Origin: Adhaeribacter aerolatus | GTDB taxonomy: Bacteria; Bacteroidota; Bacteroidia; Cytophagales; Hymenobacteraceae | Direction of reading: 5' to 3' | Assembly: GCF_007991635.1 (NCBI RefSeq) | Contig: NZ_BJYS01000001.1 | Coordinates: 124,001-188,000 of the forward strand | Length of the DNA stretch: 64,000 nucleotides | Shown: positions 54,774-63,512 of the stretch, piece by piece | Position numbering within the stretch: the first letter of the stretch is position 1 | Layout: each line of letters opens with the position of its first letter | Position numbers and translations under genes: made by a program | Notes under the pieces: model-generated | Seen by the model: only the letters and a program-made list of their open reading frames with translations | Database searches by the model: none | What the model was told of the DNA's origin: nothing

Positions 54774-56147
54774 ATGAAAGAAAAATTGTCCATCGTTCCT
54801 TTTATGGCGTTGCTTCTGGTAAGCATCCTTGGAGTGGTTTTTTCAGGTGTACCCGGCACCATATCCACAGAAGGCATCGACTCAGGCGATGTAGCCTGGA
54901 TGCTGGCAGCCTCCGCCCTGGTCCTGCTCATGACCCCTGGTTTAGCCTTGTTCTACGGCGGCATGGTCAATGCCAAGAACGTTATCTCTACCATGCTGCA
55001 AAGCTTTATCTGCATGGGTATCATCAGCGTACTCTGGATTACCGTGGGCTTTAGCCTGGCTTTCGGTGATTCCATTGGTGGCTTAATCGGCGACCCCCGC
55101 ACTTACTTTATGTTTAACGGGGTGCTGGAAAGCAAGCCCTGGCCGTTAGCTTCTACGATTCCGTTGGTGCTGTTTGCCTTTTTCCAGCTGAAATTCGCCG
55201 TGATAGCTCCGGCCCTGATTACCGGTTCTTTCTCCGAGCGCATCCGGTTTACTTCTTATATTCTGTTTGCCTGTTTGTTCAGCATGTTTATTTACGCCCC
55301 TATTGCCCATTGGACCTGGCATCCCGATGGCTTCTTGTTCCAGATGGGCGCCCTGGATTTTGCCGGTGGCACCGTGGTACACATCTCCGCCGGTTGTGCG
55401 GCTCTGGCGGCGGCTCTTTACCTGGGCAAAAGAAAGGCTGATGCGGTACACGCCCCGGCCAATATCCCGTACGTTTTGTTAGGTACCGGTTTATTATGGT
55501 TTGGCTGGTTTGGTTTTAACGCTGGTTCAGCTGTTGGTGCCGGCACATTAGCCGCTTCTGCTTTTGCTACTACCAACACGGCGGCGGCAGCGGCCGGTCT
55601 GGCCTGGATTTTATTTGACGCCTTCAAAGGCAAAAAACCTTCGGCTATGGGCTTTTGTATTGGCGTGGTAGTAGGTCTAGTAGCCATTACCCCTGCGGCT
55701 GGTTTCGTCGGTATTTCGGTAAGTATTTTTATTGGCGTGGTAGCAGCATTAATCAGCAACCTGGTAGTAGGCTGGCGTGCCAAATCTACCATCGACGATA
55801 CGTTGGATGTATTTCCCTGCCACGGCGTAGGTGGGATGGTTGGTATGTTAATGACGGGCATTTTCGCGCATACGGCTATCAACGCTGGCAACACTACCGG
55901 CAATGGATTGTTCTACGGCGAAACCAAGTTGTTTTTTATTCACTTAACGGCTTTGGCTATTGTAGTGGCATTCTCTTTGGTTGGCAGCTTTGTCTTATTA
56001 AAAATTACGGACTTGGTATCGCCGCTGAGCGTTTCCCGCGAAGAAGAAGAACTTGGCCTGGATATCAGTCAGCACGAAGAACAATTAATATTTGGTACCA
56101 CCCCCGCTGAAACTCATTCTCTTCCTGAAATTAAAGTTTTAGCTTAG
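54774..56147 (+). CDS. amt: ammonium transporter, copy 1
   Basis: From ATG 54774 the protein has 457 residues, the usual Amt length, and about 11 TM helices. Amt signatures are visible: DVAWMLAASALVLLMTPGLALFYGG, the FxxH-type twin-His region (TVVHISAGCAALAAA and CHGVGGMVGML) and FAFFQLKFAVIAPALITGSFSER. It conducts ammonium or ammonia into the cell. No GlnK/PII gene is adjacent, which is unusual for amt loci. Its central tract is almost identical at DNA level to copy 2. A terminator follows at 56337. Confidence 0.95.
   Translation: MKEKLSIVPFMALLLVSILGVVFSGVPGTISTEGIDSGDVAWMLAASALVLLMTPGLALFYGGMVNAKNVISTMLQSFICMGIISVLWITVGFSLAFGDSIGGLIGDPRTYFMFNGVLESKPWPLASTIPLVLFAFFQLKFAVIAPALITGSFSERIRFTSYILFACLFSMFIYAPIAHWTWHPDGFLFQMGALDFAGGTVVHISAGCAALAAALYLGKRKADAVHAPANIPYVLLGTGLLWFGWFGFNAGSAVGAGTLAASAFATTNTAAAAAGLAWILFDAFKGKKPSAMGFCIGVVVGLVAITPAAGFVGISVSIFIGVVAALISNLVVGWRAKSTIDDTLDVFPCHGVGGMVGMLMTGIFAHTAINAGNTTGNGLFYGETKLFFIHLTALAIVVAFSLVGSFVLLKITDLVSPLSVSREEEELGLDISQHEEQLIFGTTPAETHSLPEIKVLA
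54851..55414 (+). repeat. 564-bp tract shared almost exactly with amt copy 2
   Basis: This tract equals 56744-57307 (constant offset 1893) with a single difference seen, GACTCAGGC versus GACTCGGGC near 54885. Sequence diverges abruptly on both sides. A second short block (about 55627-55726, equal to 57520-57619 with about two changes) lies further on. The pattern suggests gene conversion. Confidence 0.9.
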
Positions 56148-56336
56148 TTTGGGTTGACTGAACTCCCCGGTTTAAAACTTTAACCACTTTACTAAAATCT
56201 TCTGAACACTAAATAAAATAAGAGACTCAAAAAATATTAACCAGATATTCTGAACCTAATTTAGGATATAAGCCAAATTTAAGATCGACAGAACGTTTAC
56301 GCCAGATATTACAATAGCTTGGATTGGCAATTTCAC

Positions 56337-56368
56337 AGAAAGGTGGTTAATAATTAACCACCTTTTCT
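56337..56368 (+). terminator. terminator of amt copy 1
   Basis: AAGGTGGTTAA and TTAACCACCTT pair across loop TAA and are followed by a T-rich tail, 190 nt beyond the stop codon. Confidence 0.75.
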
Positions 56369-56591
56369 TTTATTAGCTCAATATTTCACTAGTATGTAAT
56401 TCATTTTCCAGGTCAATTTAAAAAACCATTAAGCTTATTCAAGGCTATGTAAGTTAAAGTTTGCAAGATTGTTTTTGAAGCTTTAAAAAATATGCAAAAT
56501 TTAATCTGATATTTTAAAATAAAATTACAGACGATAAATTTTAAGCTATAATTCTGAAAAATGTATATTTTTTCATAAAACACCTGCTTAT

Positions 56592-56624
56592 TTTGAGGCT
56601 GATTTAATTTTTTATATATTTTTG
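56592..56624 (+). promoter_or_regulatory. promoter of amt copy 2
   Basis: TTTG (56592-56595), 21-nt spacer, TATTTTTG (56617-56624) fits the Bacteroidota -33/-7 pattern, 42 nt before the start codon. Confidence 0.5.
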
Positions 56625-56666
56625 CACTATCAGATCCAGATTCTTCAGCGGAACTTCTAAAAGCTT

Positions 56667-58049
56667 ATGAAAAATAAATTATCAGGTATTCCTTTCTTAG
56701 CCTTACTGGCAGTAAGTATTCTGGGTGTTTTATTCTCTAAGTTACCCGGCACCATATCCACAGAAGGCATCGACTCGGGCGATGTAGCCTGGATGCTGGC
56801 AGCCTCCGCCCTGGTCCTGCTCATGACCCCTGGTTTAGCCTTGTTCTACGGCGGCATGGTCAATGCCAAGAACGTTATCTCTACCATGCTGCAAAGCTTT
56901 ATCTGCATGGGTATCATCAGCGTACTCTGGATTACCGTGGGCTTTAGCCTGGCTTTCGGTGATTCCATTGGTGGCTTAATCGGCGACCCCCGCACTTACT
57001 TTATGTTTAACGGGGTGCTGGAAAGCAAGCCCTGGCCGTTAGCTTCTACGATTCCGTTGGTGCTGTTTGCCTTTTTCCAGCTGAAATTCGCCGTGATAGC
57101 TCCGGCCCTGATTACCGGTTCTTTCTCCGAGCGCATCCGGTTTACTTCTTATATTCTGTTTGCCTGTTTGTTCAGCATGTTTATTTACGCCCCTATTGCC
57201 CATTGGACCTGGCATCCCGATGGCTTCTTGTTCCAGATGGGCGCCCTGGATTTTGCCGGTGGCACCGTGGTACACATCTCCGCCGGTTGTGCGGCTCTGG
57301 CGGCGGCCATGTATTTAGGTAAGCGTAAAGCCCATACCATTCCGGCTCCGGCTAATATTTCTTTTGTGCTTTTGGGCACCGGTTTATTATGGTTTGGCTG
57401 GTTTGGTTTTAATGCGGGTTCTGCCGTAGGTGCTAACGGGTTAGCGGCCATTGCCTTTGCTACAACCAACACGGCGGCAGCGGCGGCCGGTTTAGCCTGG
57501 ATTTTGTTCGATGCTTATAAAGGCAAAAAACCTTCGGCTATGGGCTTTTGTATTGGCGTGGTAGTAGGTTTAGTAGCCATTACCCCTGCGGCTGGTTTCG
57601 TCGGTATTTCGGTAAGCATTTTTATCGGGGTTTTTGCCAGTTTGGTCAGCAATATTGCCGTTAGTTTATGGGCCAAGACCAATATCGATGATACCCTGGA
57701 TGTGTTTCCCTGCCACGGCGTAGGCGGCATGGTGGGCATGCTGCTGACGGGCGTTTTCGCGCATACCGCTATTAACGCAGCTAACACCACCGGCAACGGT
57801 TTATTCTACGGCGAAACCAAATTATTCTTTATTCATTTAACTGCACTGGGTATCGTCGTAGCTTTCTCATTAATCGGCAGCTTTATTCTATTAAAAATTA
57901 CGGACCTGGTATCGCCGTTAAACGTAACCGAAGAAGAGGAAATATTAGGTCTGGATATTTCCCAGCACGAAGAACAATTATTCCCGGGACAACTACCTGT
58001 AGCCGTAGAAATTCCATTGGAGACTGCGTTAGACAAAGCAATTGCTTAA
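56667..58049 (+). CDS. amt: ammonium transporter, copy 2
   Basis: This 460-residue paralogue of the preceding amt has the same 11-helix layout and signatures (DVAWMLAASALVLLMTPGLALFYGG, CHGVGGMVGML). It differs mainly in the first 25 residues, in scattered positions of the second half and at the C-terminus. It has its own promoter and terminator, so the two copies can be regulated separately. Both may help recover ammonium made by the nitrite reductase; that link is inferred from metabolism, not from gene position. Confidence 0.95.
   Translation: MKNKLSGIPFLALLAVSILGVLFSKLPGTISTEGIDSGDVAWMLAASALVLLMTPGLALFYGGMVNAKNVISTMLQSFICMGIISVLWITVGFSLAFGDSIGGLIGDPRTYFMFNGVLESKPWPLASTIPLVLFAFFQLKFAVIAPALITGSFSERIRFTSYILFACLFSMFIYAPIAHWTWHPDGFLFQMGALDFAGGTVVHISAGCAALAAAMYLGKRKAHTIPAPANISFVLLGTGLLWFGWFGFNAGSAVGANGLAAIAFATTNTAAAAAGLAWILFDAYKGKKPSAMGFCIGVVVGLVAITPAAGFVGISVSIFIGVFASLVSNIAVSLWAKTNIDDTLDVFPCHGVGGMVGMLLTGVFAHTAINAANTTGNGLFYGETKLFFIHLTALGIVVAFSLIGSFILLKITDLVSPLNVTEEEEILGLDISQHEEQLFPGQLPVAVEIPLETALDKAIA
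56744..57307 (+). repeat. 564-bp tract shared almost exactly with amt copy 1
   Basis: Partner of 54851-55414; one substitution seen across the tract, with sharp loss of identity at either end. Confidence 0.9.
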
Positions 58050-58094
58050 GCAATTTACCGTAGTATCAAATTAAATGCCTTTATCTTAAAATAG

Positions 58095-58130
58095 AAAAGC
58101 GGTCTCGAAGTATTTTGGGACCGCTTTTTA
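58095..58130. terminator. terminator of amt copy 2
   Basis: AAAAGCGGTC (58095-58104) and GACCGCTTTT (58119-58128) enclose a 14-nt loop with a T-run, 45 nt after the stop; it also faces the convergent Dabb gene. Confidence 0.85.
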
Positions 58131-58153
58131 TCTAATATATTCCAAAGTAATAA

Positions 58154-58456
58154 TTACAACGATTCTGAATCGTAAATCAGGACCCGCTCCCAGAGTTTTG
58201 AGCAATCAGCCACAAATTGCAAGTGAACCGGATCTACCTGGTAGGCATCGTGGTCGGCCAAAGAATTAAACACCAGCAATAATGAATAAGAATAGGTAGT
58301 ATCAATTACCGGCCGGTCGGTAGAAGCAGGCTTGCCCACCTCTGCCATATGAACCGTTTTAATACTTTTCAGCGAGGAAACACTTGCCTCAAATTTCTTT
58401 ATTTCATCCGGCGTATTGTCAGATTTCAGCCAGAAAAACACGTGATGTACAAACAT
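58154..58456 (-). CDS. Dabb (stress-response alpha/beta barrel) domain protein
   Basis: The 100-residue protein is one Dabb domain, starting MFVHHVFFWLKSDNTPDEIKKFE with the conserved HHVFFWLK strand and ending in DPVHLQFVADCSKLWERV. Such small dimeric ferredoxin-like proteins are widespread, with varied or unknown roles. It stands alone on the minus strand, 97 bp from the lipoprotein gene. Confidence 0.88.
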   Translation of the reverse strand: MFVHHVFFWLKSDNTPDEIKKFEASVSSLKSIKTVHMAEVGKPASTDRPVIDTTYSYSLLLVFNSLADHDAYQVDPVHLQFVADCSKLWERVLIYDSESL

Positions 58457-58553
58457 AAGTTTTCAGATGGTTTAAGCTGCAAGGTAAATGCTTTCGGGCT
58501 TAAAACCAACTGTAACTGGTTTGTACCATGTCCGGATAAAATAAAAAATAATC

Positions 58554-59177
58554 TTATTCTGTTCTGGCCGGCTGCTGACCGTTTGTCATGAGATAGCCTT
58601 CGGTAAACACCTTGTATTTATCGAAAATAGACCTTACCGACCGCTTTAAGTAACCTTCGTTGTTAAAGTCTTTGTTTCCTAATAAGCCTGAAGCATACCC
58701 TTGCCAGATGGCCCGGTTGTGTTTCCGGTCGATTAATACCACCAGCAACGTACCTTTGGTAAGATTATACCGCACCGGATCGTATTCTTTTTTCTGCTCG
58801 CCGGTTTCTTCGTCTATTTCTTCTTCTACTACTTTACCGGAAGCCAGCCAAACATCAATTTCGGTTTGGTTATAGCCTTTAAACAATAAATCGTCATAGA
58901 ATATTTTGTGCGATACGAGTAAATCTGGTTTATTTTCGCTGAACCGGTACCCCTGTAACTGCATCCGGGCCCGGATGGCATTTTCTACAATTTCCATGTG
59001 ATTGCTCGAATCGGAATCGGTCTTCTTATAACCCATGAAATTAAATGTTTTGTACCTTTTAAAATTGCCGTTATAGCTGTAATCCGATTCTACCCGGTTC
59101 TCATAAAAGTTCATGCAGCCTACTAAAGTGGATAGGCATAAAATAATGGCGCATCCGTAAATTTTCCTGATTTTCAT
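58554..59177 (-). CDS. DUF4136 lipoprotein
   Basis: The 207-residue protein has a lipoprotein signal with lipobox LVGC (Cys21) and a DUF4136-like body (RVESDYSYNGNFKRYKTFNF; RAIWQGYASGLL; VRSIFDKY). Family members are envelope lipoproteins of unknown function, common in Bacteroidota. It is monocistronic. Confidence 0.85.
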   Translation of the reverse strand: MKIRKIYGCAIILCLSTLVGCMNFYENRVESDYSYNGNFKRYKTFNFMGYKKTDSDSSNHMEIVENAIRARMQLQGYRFSENKPDLLVSHKIFYDDLLFKGYNQTEIDVWLASGKVVEEEIDEETGEQKKEYDPVRYNLTKGTLLVVLIDRKHNRAIWQGYASGLLGNKDFNNEGYLKRSVRSIFDKYKVFTEGYLMTNGQQPARTE

Positions 59178-59322
59178 TGTGAGTATAATTAAAACATATA
59201 AAGACGGTAAAAGAATGGTAAGCTAACTCCTAAGAACCTGTTATACAGGTTAAAACTATACGTAATTCTAAATAAACGCAGATGTAATTTATAGGGGAAT
59301 TTTACTAAAATTTATTATTTAT

Positions 59323-59865
59323 TTAATTGGATGTATTGGTAATGTGCGCCAAATGATGTTGGCCGTGCCAGGCGTATAAACCAACTGCTTTAGCCAATGG
59401 CGTAATACCAGAAACCGGGTGGTTAAAGGCCTTTTGCCATTGGGCAGGCGTAAGCGATTTTAATAAAACCACCCACCGGTGGTGCAAAGCTTCGAGTAAC
59501 ACCAGCGACACTTCCACGGGTTCTGTTTTGCCATCGGCCAACTCCGCCCACCGATCTTCTTCGTAGGGCTTTATAGTAGGCAACTCTTCGGTTAAAGCCA
59601 GTTTAAACCTAATGTAACTATTCATGTGGCTATCGGCCAGGTGATGTACCACTTGCCGGATAGTCCAGCCACCGGGCCGGTACGGAGTATTTAATTGTGC
59701 CTCGCTTAAGCTGGTCACAGCCCTTCGCAACTGAGCCGGCAAAGCCGCTATATCGTTTATGTAGCTTTGCACCGCCGTGTTGGTTATTTCCGCGGCAGCA
59801 TTAAATTTACCTATTGGGTAGCGCAGCAGGTCATCCTGGTACGTATTACTCAGGTTATTGGGCAT
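59323..59865 (-). CDS. DinB/YfiT-family putative metal-dependent hydrolase or thiol transferase
   Basis: The 180-residue four-helix DinB-like protein has the YfiT pattern: LRYPIGKF near residue 14, [18 protein letters not shown] with the first metal His, and [12 protein letters not shown] with the last two. Bacillus YfiT is a nickel-binding DinB member, and related proteins act as thiol-dependent transferases. The metal triad looks complete. Substrate unknown. It is monocistronic. Confidence 0.88.
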   Translation of the reverse strand: MPNNLSNTYQDDLLRYPIGKFNAAAEITNTAVQSYINDIAALPAQLRRAVTSLSEAQLNTPYRPGGWTIRQVVHHLADSHMNSYIRFKLALTEELPTIKPYEEDRWAELADGKTEPVEVSLVLLEALHHRWVVLLKSLTPAQWQKAFNHPVSGITPLAKAVGLYAWHGQHHLAHITNTSN

Positions 59866-60093
59866 AGCTCTACAACGTAAAATTAAACGGTACTCAATTA
59901 CCTTCCGGCTCGGCTTTAAGAAACTGAATTCCTGGTTTTTAAATATATAAAATTTTTAAATAAAAAAAGCAGAAAACTAATTGAATATCAATTAATCTCC
60001 TGCTAATATTTATTTAAAAATGCTTAATACTTATCTCCATATCGCTCCCCAGGAGCGAAACGCCGGTTATATTTTTATAACTGCTTTCAGCAA

Positions 60094-61935
60094 TTAATAA
60101 ACCGGTTTTTCCATGGCCAATTGGTAAGCTTTGTTGTAGTACCGGGTCAGGTTTTTCCAGTCGAATTCTTCCGAAGAGCTTTCTACCTGGTTGCGTAGGG
60201 CTATGCGGTCGCGCTGGCTGTATTGCACGTACTCAAACAGGTAGTCGGCTAACTGATTGGCCGCATCATCGAAACTACGGTTACGGCGTTTTACTACAAA
60301 TATTCCCTTTCCGGCTTTCCCTTCCATTTTACCCATAACATAATCGCCAAAACCCGAAAGATCGCTGGTAACGGCTGGTACGCCGCGCGCAATACATTCC
60401 AATGGCGTATATCCCCAAGGCTCGTAATAACTAGGGAACACCCCCATGTGGCAGCCCCGTACAAATTGGCCATAATCCATAGCAAATAACGGGTTGGTAA
60501 CCGAAACAAAATCCGGATGATACACAATTTTGACCCGGTCGTGGGCATTATTTACCAGGTTAGATGACCGCAGAAAGTGCAGAATCTCGTCGGTACTGTC
60601 ATTAATCAGGTTGTGCGTTACCACACTAGGCAAATTATGCGTTTTCCACGACTGCAAAGTACGGCGGTAACGCAACTGCCAGTAATCGTCTACAAATTCG
60701 CGCAGCGAAGGCAGTTTAAAATCGGTGCTGGAAGCAGCCGCGTAAAACAGTTTTTTACCAATTTCTTTCTGAATAGCCACGCAGGTTTCTCGAATCTCCT
60801 CCATCATTACCCGCGATTGCAGCACGCCCGGGTGCACCGAATGATAAGGCTGCTTGGTAATAAAAAACATGACTACCGTTTTTTTAATGCCGGCCTGCTG
60901 CATGCGGTAATTTAAGCGGGCCAGTGCCTCCAGGGTAACATCAAAGCCTTTGTTGCGGTATTCGTAGCGGCCCGAAGTAAAGAAATACAGCGTTTGATCC
61001 AGGTCGAAAGGATAACTCTGGAAAAAATGAGCCATGACAAACTGGTGGATCTTATCTTTATATTTCTGGTGCAGGTTCTGGTGCTCGTGCAGGGCAATAA
61101 ACCGCTGAATATTTAACCCGTTGGGCAATATTACATCCGGTATGCGTTCGAGCAAGAACATACACTCGCGGGCTGTCACATCACTCACCGTCGAGAATAT
61201 ATGGGCACCGTGGGCTGCCGCCCGTTCCAGCTTAACGGCTGTTTCAATATTAAAATGAATAGCCTCCTGCAACCAGTTAACCGAAGTTAAATTGTCGTAG
61301 AAAGATGGATCGTTCATGGCCAGGTAGCGGCCCAGCAACGTGGCGTGCGTGGTAAATATAATGCGCAGATTTGTTCGCTCCCGCCGCAGTTCCGGTATAG
61401 CCGGCCCAACCATCCACTCATGGAAATGCGCAATTACATTTTTATCGGTTACATCGGGCTGCACCAATTGCTGCAGGAATGTTTTGGCCAGAAAACCAAA
61501 AGCTTCTACCTGGTTTAGCAAATCGTCGTGCCCGGGAGTGGGAATATGGTGGTGATGCCAAAGGTTATATTTTATCTCGCCGAGGCGGTCGTACACGCTG
61601 TAAGGATTTAGCAGTACCACGAGTGGGTTGCCGGTTACCAGCCAATGCCCGTAATGGACCTCGAAACCCATGTTGCGCATTTTTAGCACCGCCTGGCCAA
61701 AAGGACCGCTATAATCGTCGGTGGGTTCAAATTCGGCCTGGGCATTGTGGTGAAAGTACGGCCCAATCAGGCAGTAACAGTCGCCCCAGGTCTGAATCAT
61801 CGAAGGCACCTTCGATCGGATTACGGTGTAAATCCCTCCTACCTGGTTACACACTTCCCAGGCTAGTTCGGTTAATAAACTATTGCTAGTATTAACTTTT
61901 ACTGCATTCGCATTATTATTGCTAGTCTCTGCCAC
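60094..61935 (-). CDS. glycogen synthase, GT3 (eukaryote-like) type
   Basis: This 613-residue protein belongs to the GT3 glycogen synthases. It opens with ELAWEVCNQVGGIYTVIRSK (about 24-43), has the CYCLIGPYF segment and ends its catalytic part with YEPWGYTPLECIARGVPAV and LSGFGDYV (about 500-530), the GT3 donor-site motif. Regulatory phosphorylation sites of the animal enzymes are absent. It transfers glucose from UDP-glucose (or ADP-glucose in some bacteria) to the growing glycogen chain. With the GH13_8 branching enzyme at 7374 it forms a eukaryote-like glycogen pair. It is monocistronic on the minus strand. Confidence 0.93.
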   Translation of the reverse strand: MAETSNNNANAVKVNTSNSLLTELAWEVCNQVGGIYTVIRSKVPSMIQTWGDCYCLIGPYFHHNAQAEFEPTDDYSGPFGQAVLKMRNMGFEVHYGHWLVTGNPLVVLLNPYSVYDRLGEIKYNLWHHHHIPTPGHDDLLNQVEAFGFLAKTFLQQLVQPDVTDKNVIAHFHEWMVGPAIPELRRERTNLRIIFTTHATLLGRYLAMNDPSFYDNLTSVNWLQEAIHFNIETAVKLERAAAHGAHIFSTVSDVTARECMFLLERIPDVILPNGLNIQRFIALHEHQNLHQKYKDKIHQFVMAHFFQSYPFDLDQTLYFFTSGRYEYRNKGFDVTLEALARLNYRMQQAGIKKTVVMFFITKQPYHSVHPGVLQSRVMMEEIRETCVAIQKEIGKKLFYAAASSTDFKLPSLREFVDDYWQLRYRRTLQSWKTHNLPSVVTHNLINDSTDEILHFLRSSNLVNNAHDRVKIVYHPDFVSVTNPLFAMDYGQFVRGCHMGVFPSYYEPWGYTPLECIARGVPAVTSDLSGFGDYVMGKMEGKAGKGIFVVKRRNRSFDDAANQLADYLFEYVQYSQRDRIALRNQVESSSEEFDWKNLTRYYNKAYQLAMEKPVY

Positions 61936-62100
61936 GACAATAACGTTTAGGTTTGTAGTTTCTGTTCTAAATATATAGAAATGATTTAATTCTATACGGG
62001 AATTTAACAGAAGTTTATACCTGCCATTGTCCGGAAAAAGTAAGCTGGTTGGTTAAAAAGGCAATAAATTTTTAAATTCTATATTAATTAACGATATCCT

Positions 62101-62715
62101 TTAGAAAAGTCCGAATAACTCCACCTGAATTTTATTAATTATAAATCCTAAATCTTCGGGGCTAGAAACAAAATCAAGCTTGTTTACATCAATCACCAGC
62201 AGTTTTCCTAAATCATAAGATTTCATCCAGCTATCGTAGTGCTCGTTCAGGTGGCGCAAATAATCCAGCCGCATGGTACTTTCGTATTCCCGGCCTCTCT
62301 TTTCTATCTGTTCAATTAATTTTGGTAAGTCGGCTTTGAGGTAAATCATTAAATCGGGTGGCTTTACCATACTAATAATCGACTGAAAAATGCCGTAATA
62401 ATTATCGTAATCGCGCTGGCTCATCAGCCCGGACTGGTGCAGGTTACGGGCAAAAATATAAGCGTCTTCGTAAATAGTGCGGTCCTGAATAATGGGGCGC
62501 GTGCTCTGGTTAATTTTCTGAACTTGCTGAAATCGGCTGTTTAAAAAATAGATTTGCAGGTGAAAAGCCCAGCGGGGCATATCGTCGTAAAAATCTTTCA
62601 GGTAAGGATTATCCTCTACCGCTTCCAGAAACAACTCCCATTTAAAATGCTGGGCTAATTTTTGGGCCAATGTAGTTTTGCCGGCCCCAATATTACCCAC
62701 AATAGCAATATGCAT
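62101..62715 (-). CDS. deoxynucleoside kinase
   Basis: The 204-residue protein has the P-loop GNIGAGKTT (7-15), the ELFLEAVEDNPYLKDFY substrate segment, the D-R motif IIQDRTIYEDA (about 75) and the LID-like EKRGREYE (about 139). It is of the dGK/dCK/TK2-like family and phosphorylates deoxynucleosides; purine or pyrimidine preference cannot be read. The start codon is well supported (MHIAIVGN). It lies 221 bp from nadD on the same strand. Confidence 0.92.
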   Translation of the reverse strand: MHIAIVGNIGAGKTTLAQKLAQHFKWELFLEAVEDNPYLKDFYDDMPRWAFHLQIYFLNSRFQQVQKINQSTRPIIQDRTIYEDAYIFARNLHQSGLMSQRDYDNYYGIFQSIISMVKPPDLMIYLKADLPKLIEQIEKRGREYESTMRLDYLRHLNEHYDSWMKSYDLGKLLVIDVNKLDFVSSPEDLGFIINKIQVELFGLF

Positions 62716-62904
62716 AGCTTCTAAATTTAAAGCCGCAAGTTACCCTTTTTACCTAACTAGATTGCTGAATTGCTGCCTGTTGAATTGTTGATTCCTAAAT
62801 TGTTGGTTGTTTAGGATAAAGTCGGAATTTTGGAGGAAAGCAAAGGCCTACGCAACAGCCCGGCTCCCCTCCTTTTTGCAAGTATGAGTAAGAGGTAGTT
62901 GCCT

Positions 62905-62933
62905 ATAACTAATAACTAATAACTAATAACTAA
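62905..62933. repeat. 7-bp tandem repeat, about four copies
   Basis: AATAACT repeated with a 7-nt period, next to an imperfect GAATTGTTG-rich stretch (62760-62810) in the nadD-kinase spacer. It is a simple slippage repeat. Confidence 0.8.
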
Positions 62934-62936
62934 AAC

Positions 62937-63509
62937 CTATATCCAAAACTTCTTCTGCTTAATATATCCTTCAACCTCTTCCGGTACCATATAGGTAATA
63001 GACTTATGCTGACGTACGCAGTCGCGGATAAGCGTTGCGGAAATATCCAGCATGGGCGCCGGAATAGTTTTAATTTTAGGATGATCTTTTAAGGTATAGG
63101 GCGGGGTGCCGGACCGGGGGTAAACGTATACCTCGAAATATTCCAAGATGCGTTCATAATTTTTCCACTTAGGGAAGAACGGCAAATTATCTTCGCCGAC
63201 AATTAAAACAAATTCGTAACCGGCATATTTATCCTGCAGGTAAGTTAGGGTATCGATGGTGTAACTGGGCCGGGGCATCCGGAACTCCACATCCGAAACG
63301 CCCAGCCGGTCGTTTTTATCGATCGCCAGCGATACCAGGTGCAACCGGTCGAACTCGTGCAGCAGGCTGCTGCTTTTTTTGAAAGGGTTTTGCGGCGACA
63401 CCACGTACCAGACAGCGCTTAAGTCGGTATTATAGGCCATGTAATTACCTAAAATTAAATGGCCCATGTGAATGGGATTAAAGGAGCCAAACAGCAATCC
63501 AACCTTCAT
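62937..63509 (-). CDS. nadD: nicotinate-nucleotide adenylyltransferase
   Basis: The 190-residue protein has the nucleotidyltransferase motif GSFNPIHMGHL (8-18) and the second motif ISATLIRD (about 156). FVLIVGEDNLPFFPKW is typical of NadD. It makes deamido-NAD from nicotinate mononucleotide and ATP. It starts 3 bp after the gmk stop codon, so the two are co-transcribed. Confidence 0.95.
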   Translation of the reverse strand: MKVGLLFGSFNPIHMGHLILGNYMAYNTDLSAVWYVVSPQNPFKKSSSLLHEFDRLHLVSLAIDKNDRLGVSDVEFRMPRPSYTIDTLTYLQDKYAGYEFVLIVGEDNLPFFPKWKNYERILEYFEVYVYPRSGTPPYTLKDHPKIKTIPAPMLDISATLIRDCVRQHKSITYMVPEEVEGYIKQKKFWI

Positions 63510-63512
63510 AAG

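Larger units (their letters stand above)
56148..56666. other. 519-bp spacer between the two amt genes
   Basis: No gene. It contains the terminator of copy 1 (56337-56368) and the promoter of copy 2 (56592-56624). The remainder is AT-rich. Confidence 0.6.

Noticed and set aside
57515-57796. Antisense open frames inside the amt genes
   Set aside because: They appear in both copies because the sense sequence is duplicated; composition and position mark them as shadows.
62905-62933. CRISPR-like or regulatory array
   Set aside because: The 7-bp unit has no spacers; it is simple slippage sequence. No CRISPR array was seen anywhere in the window.
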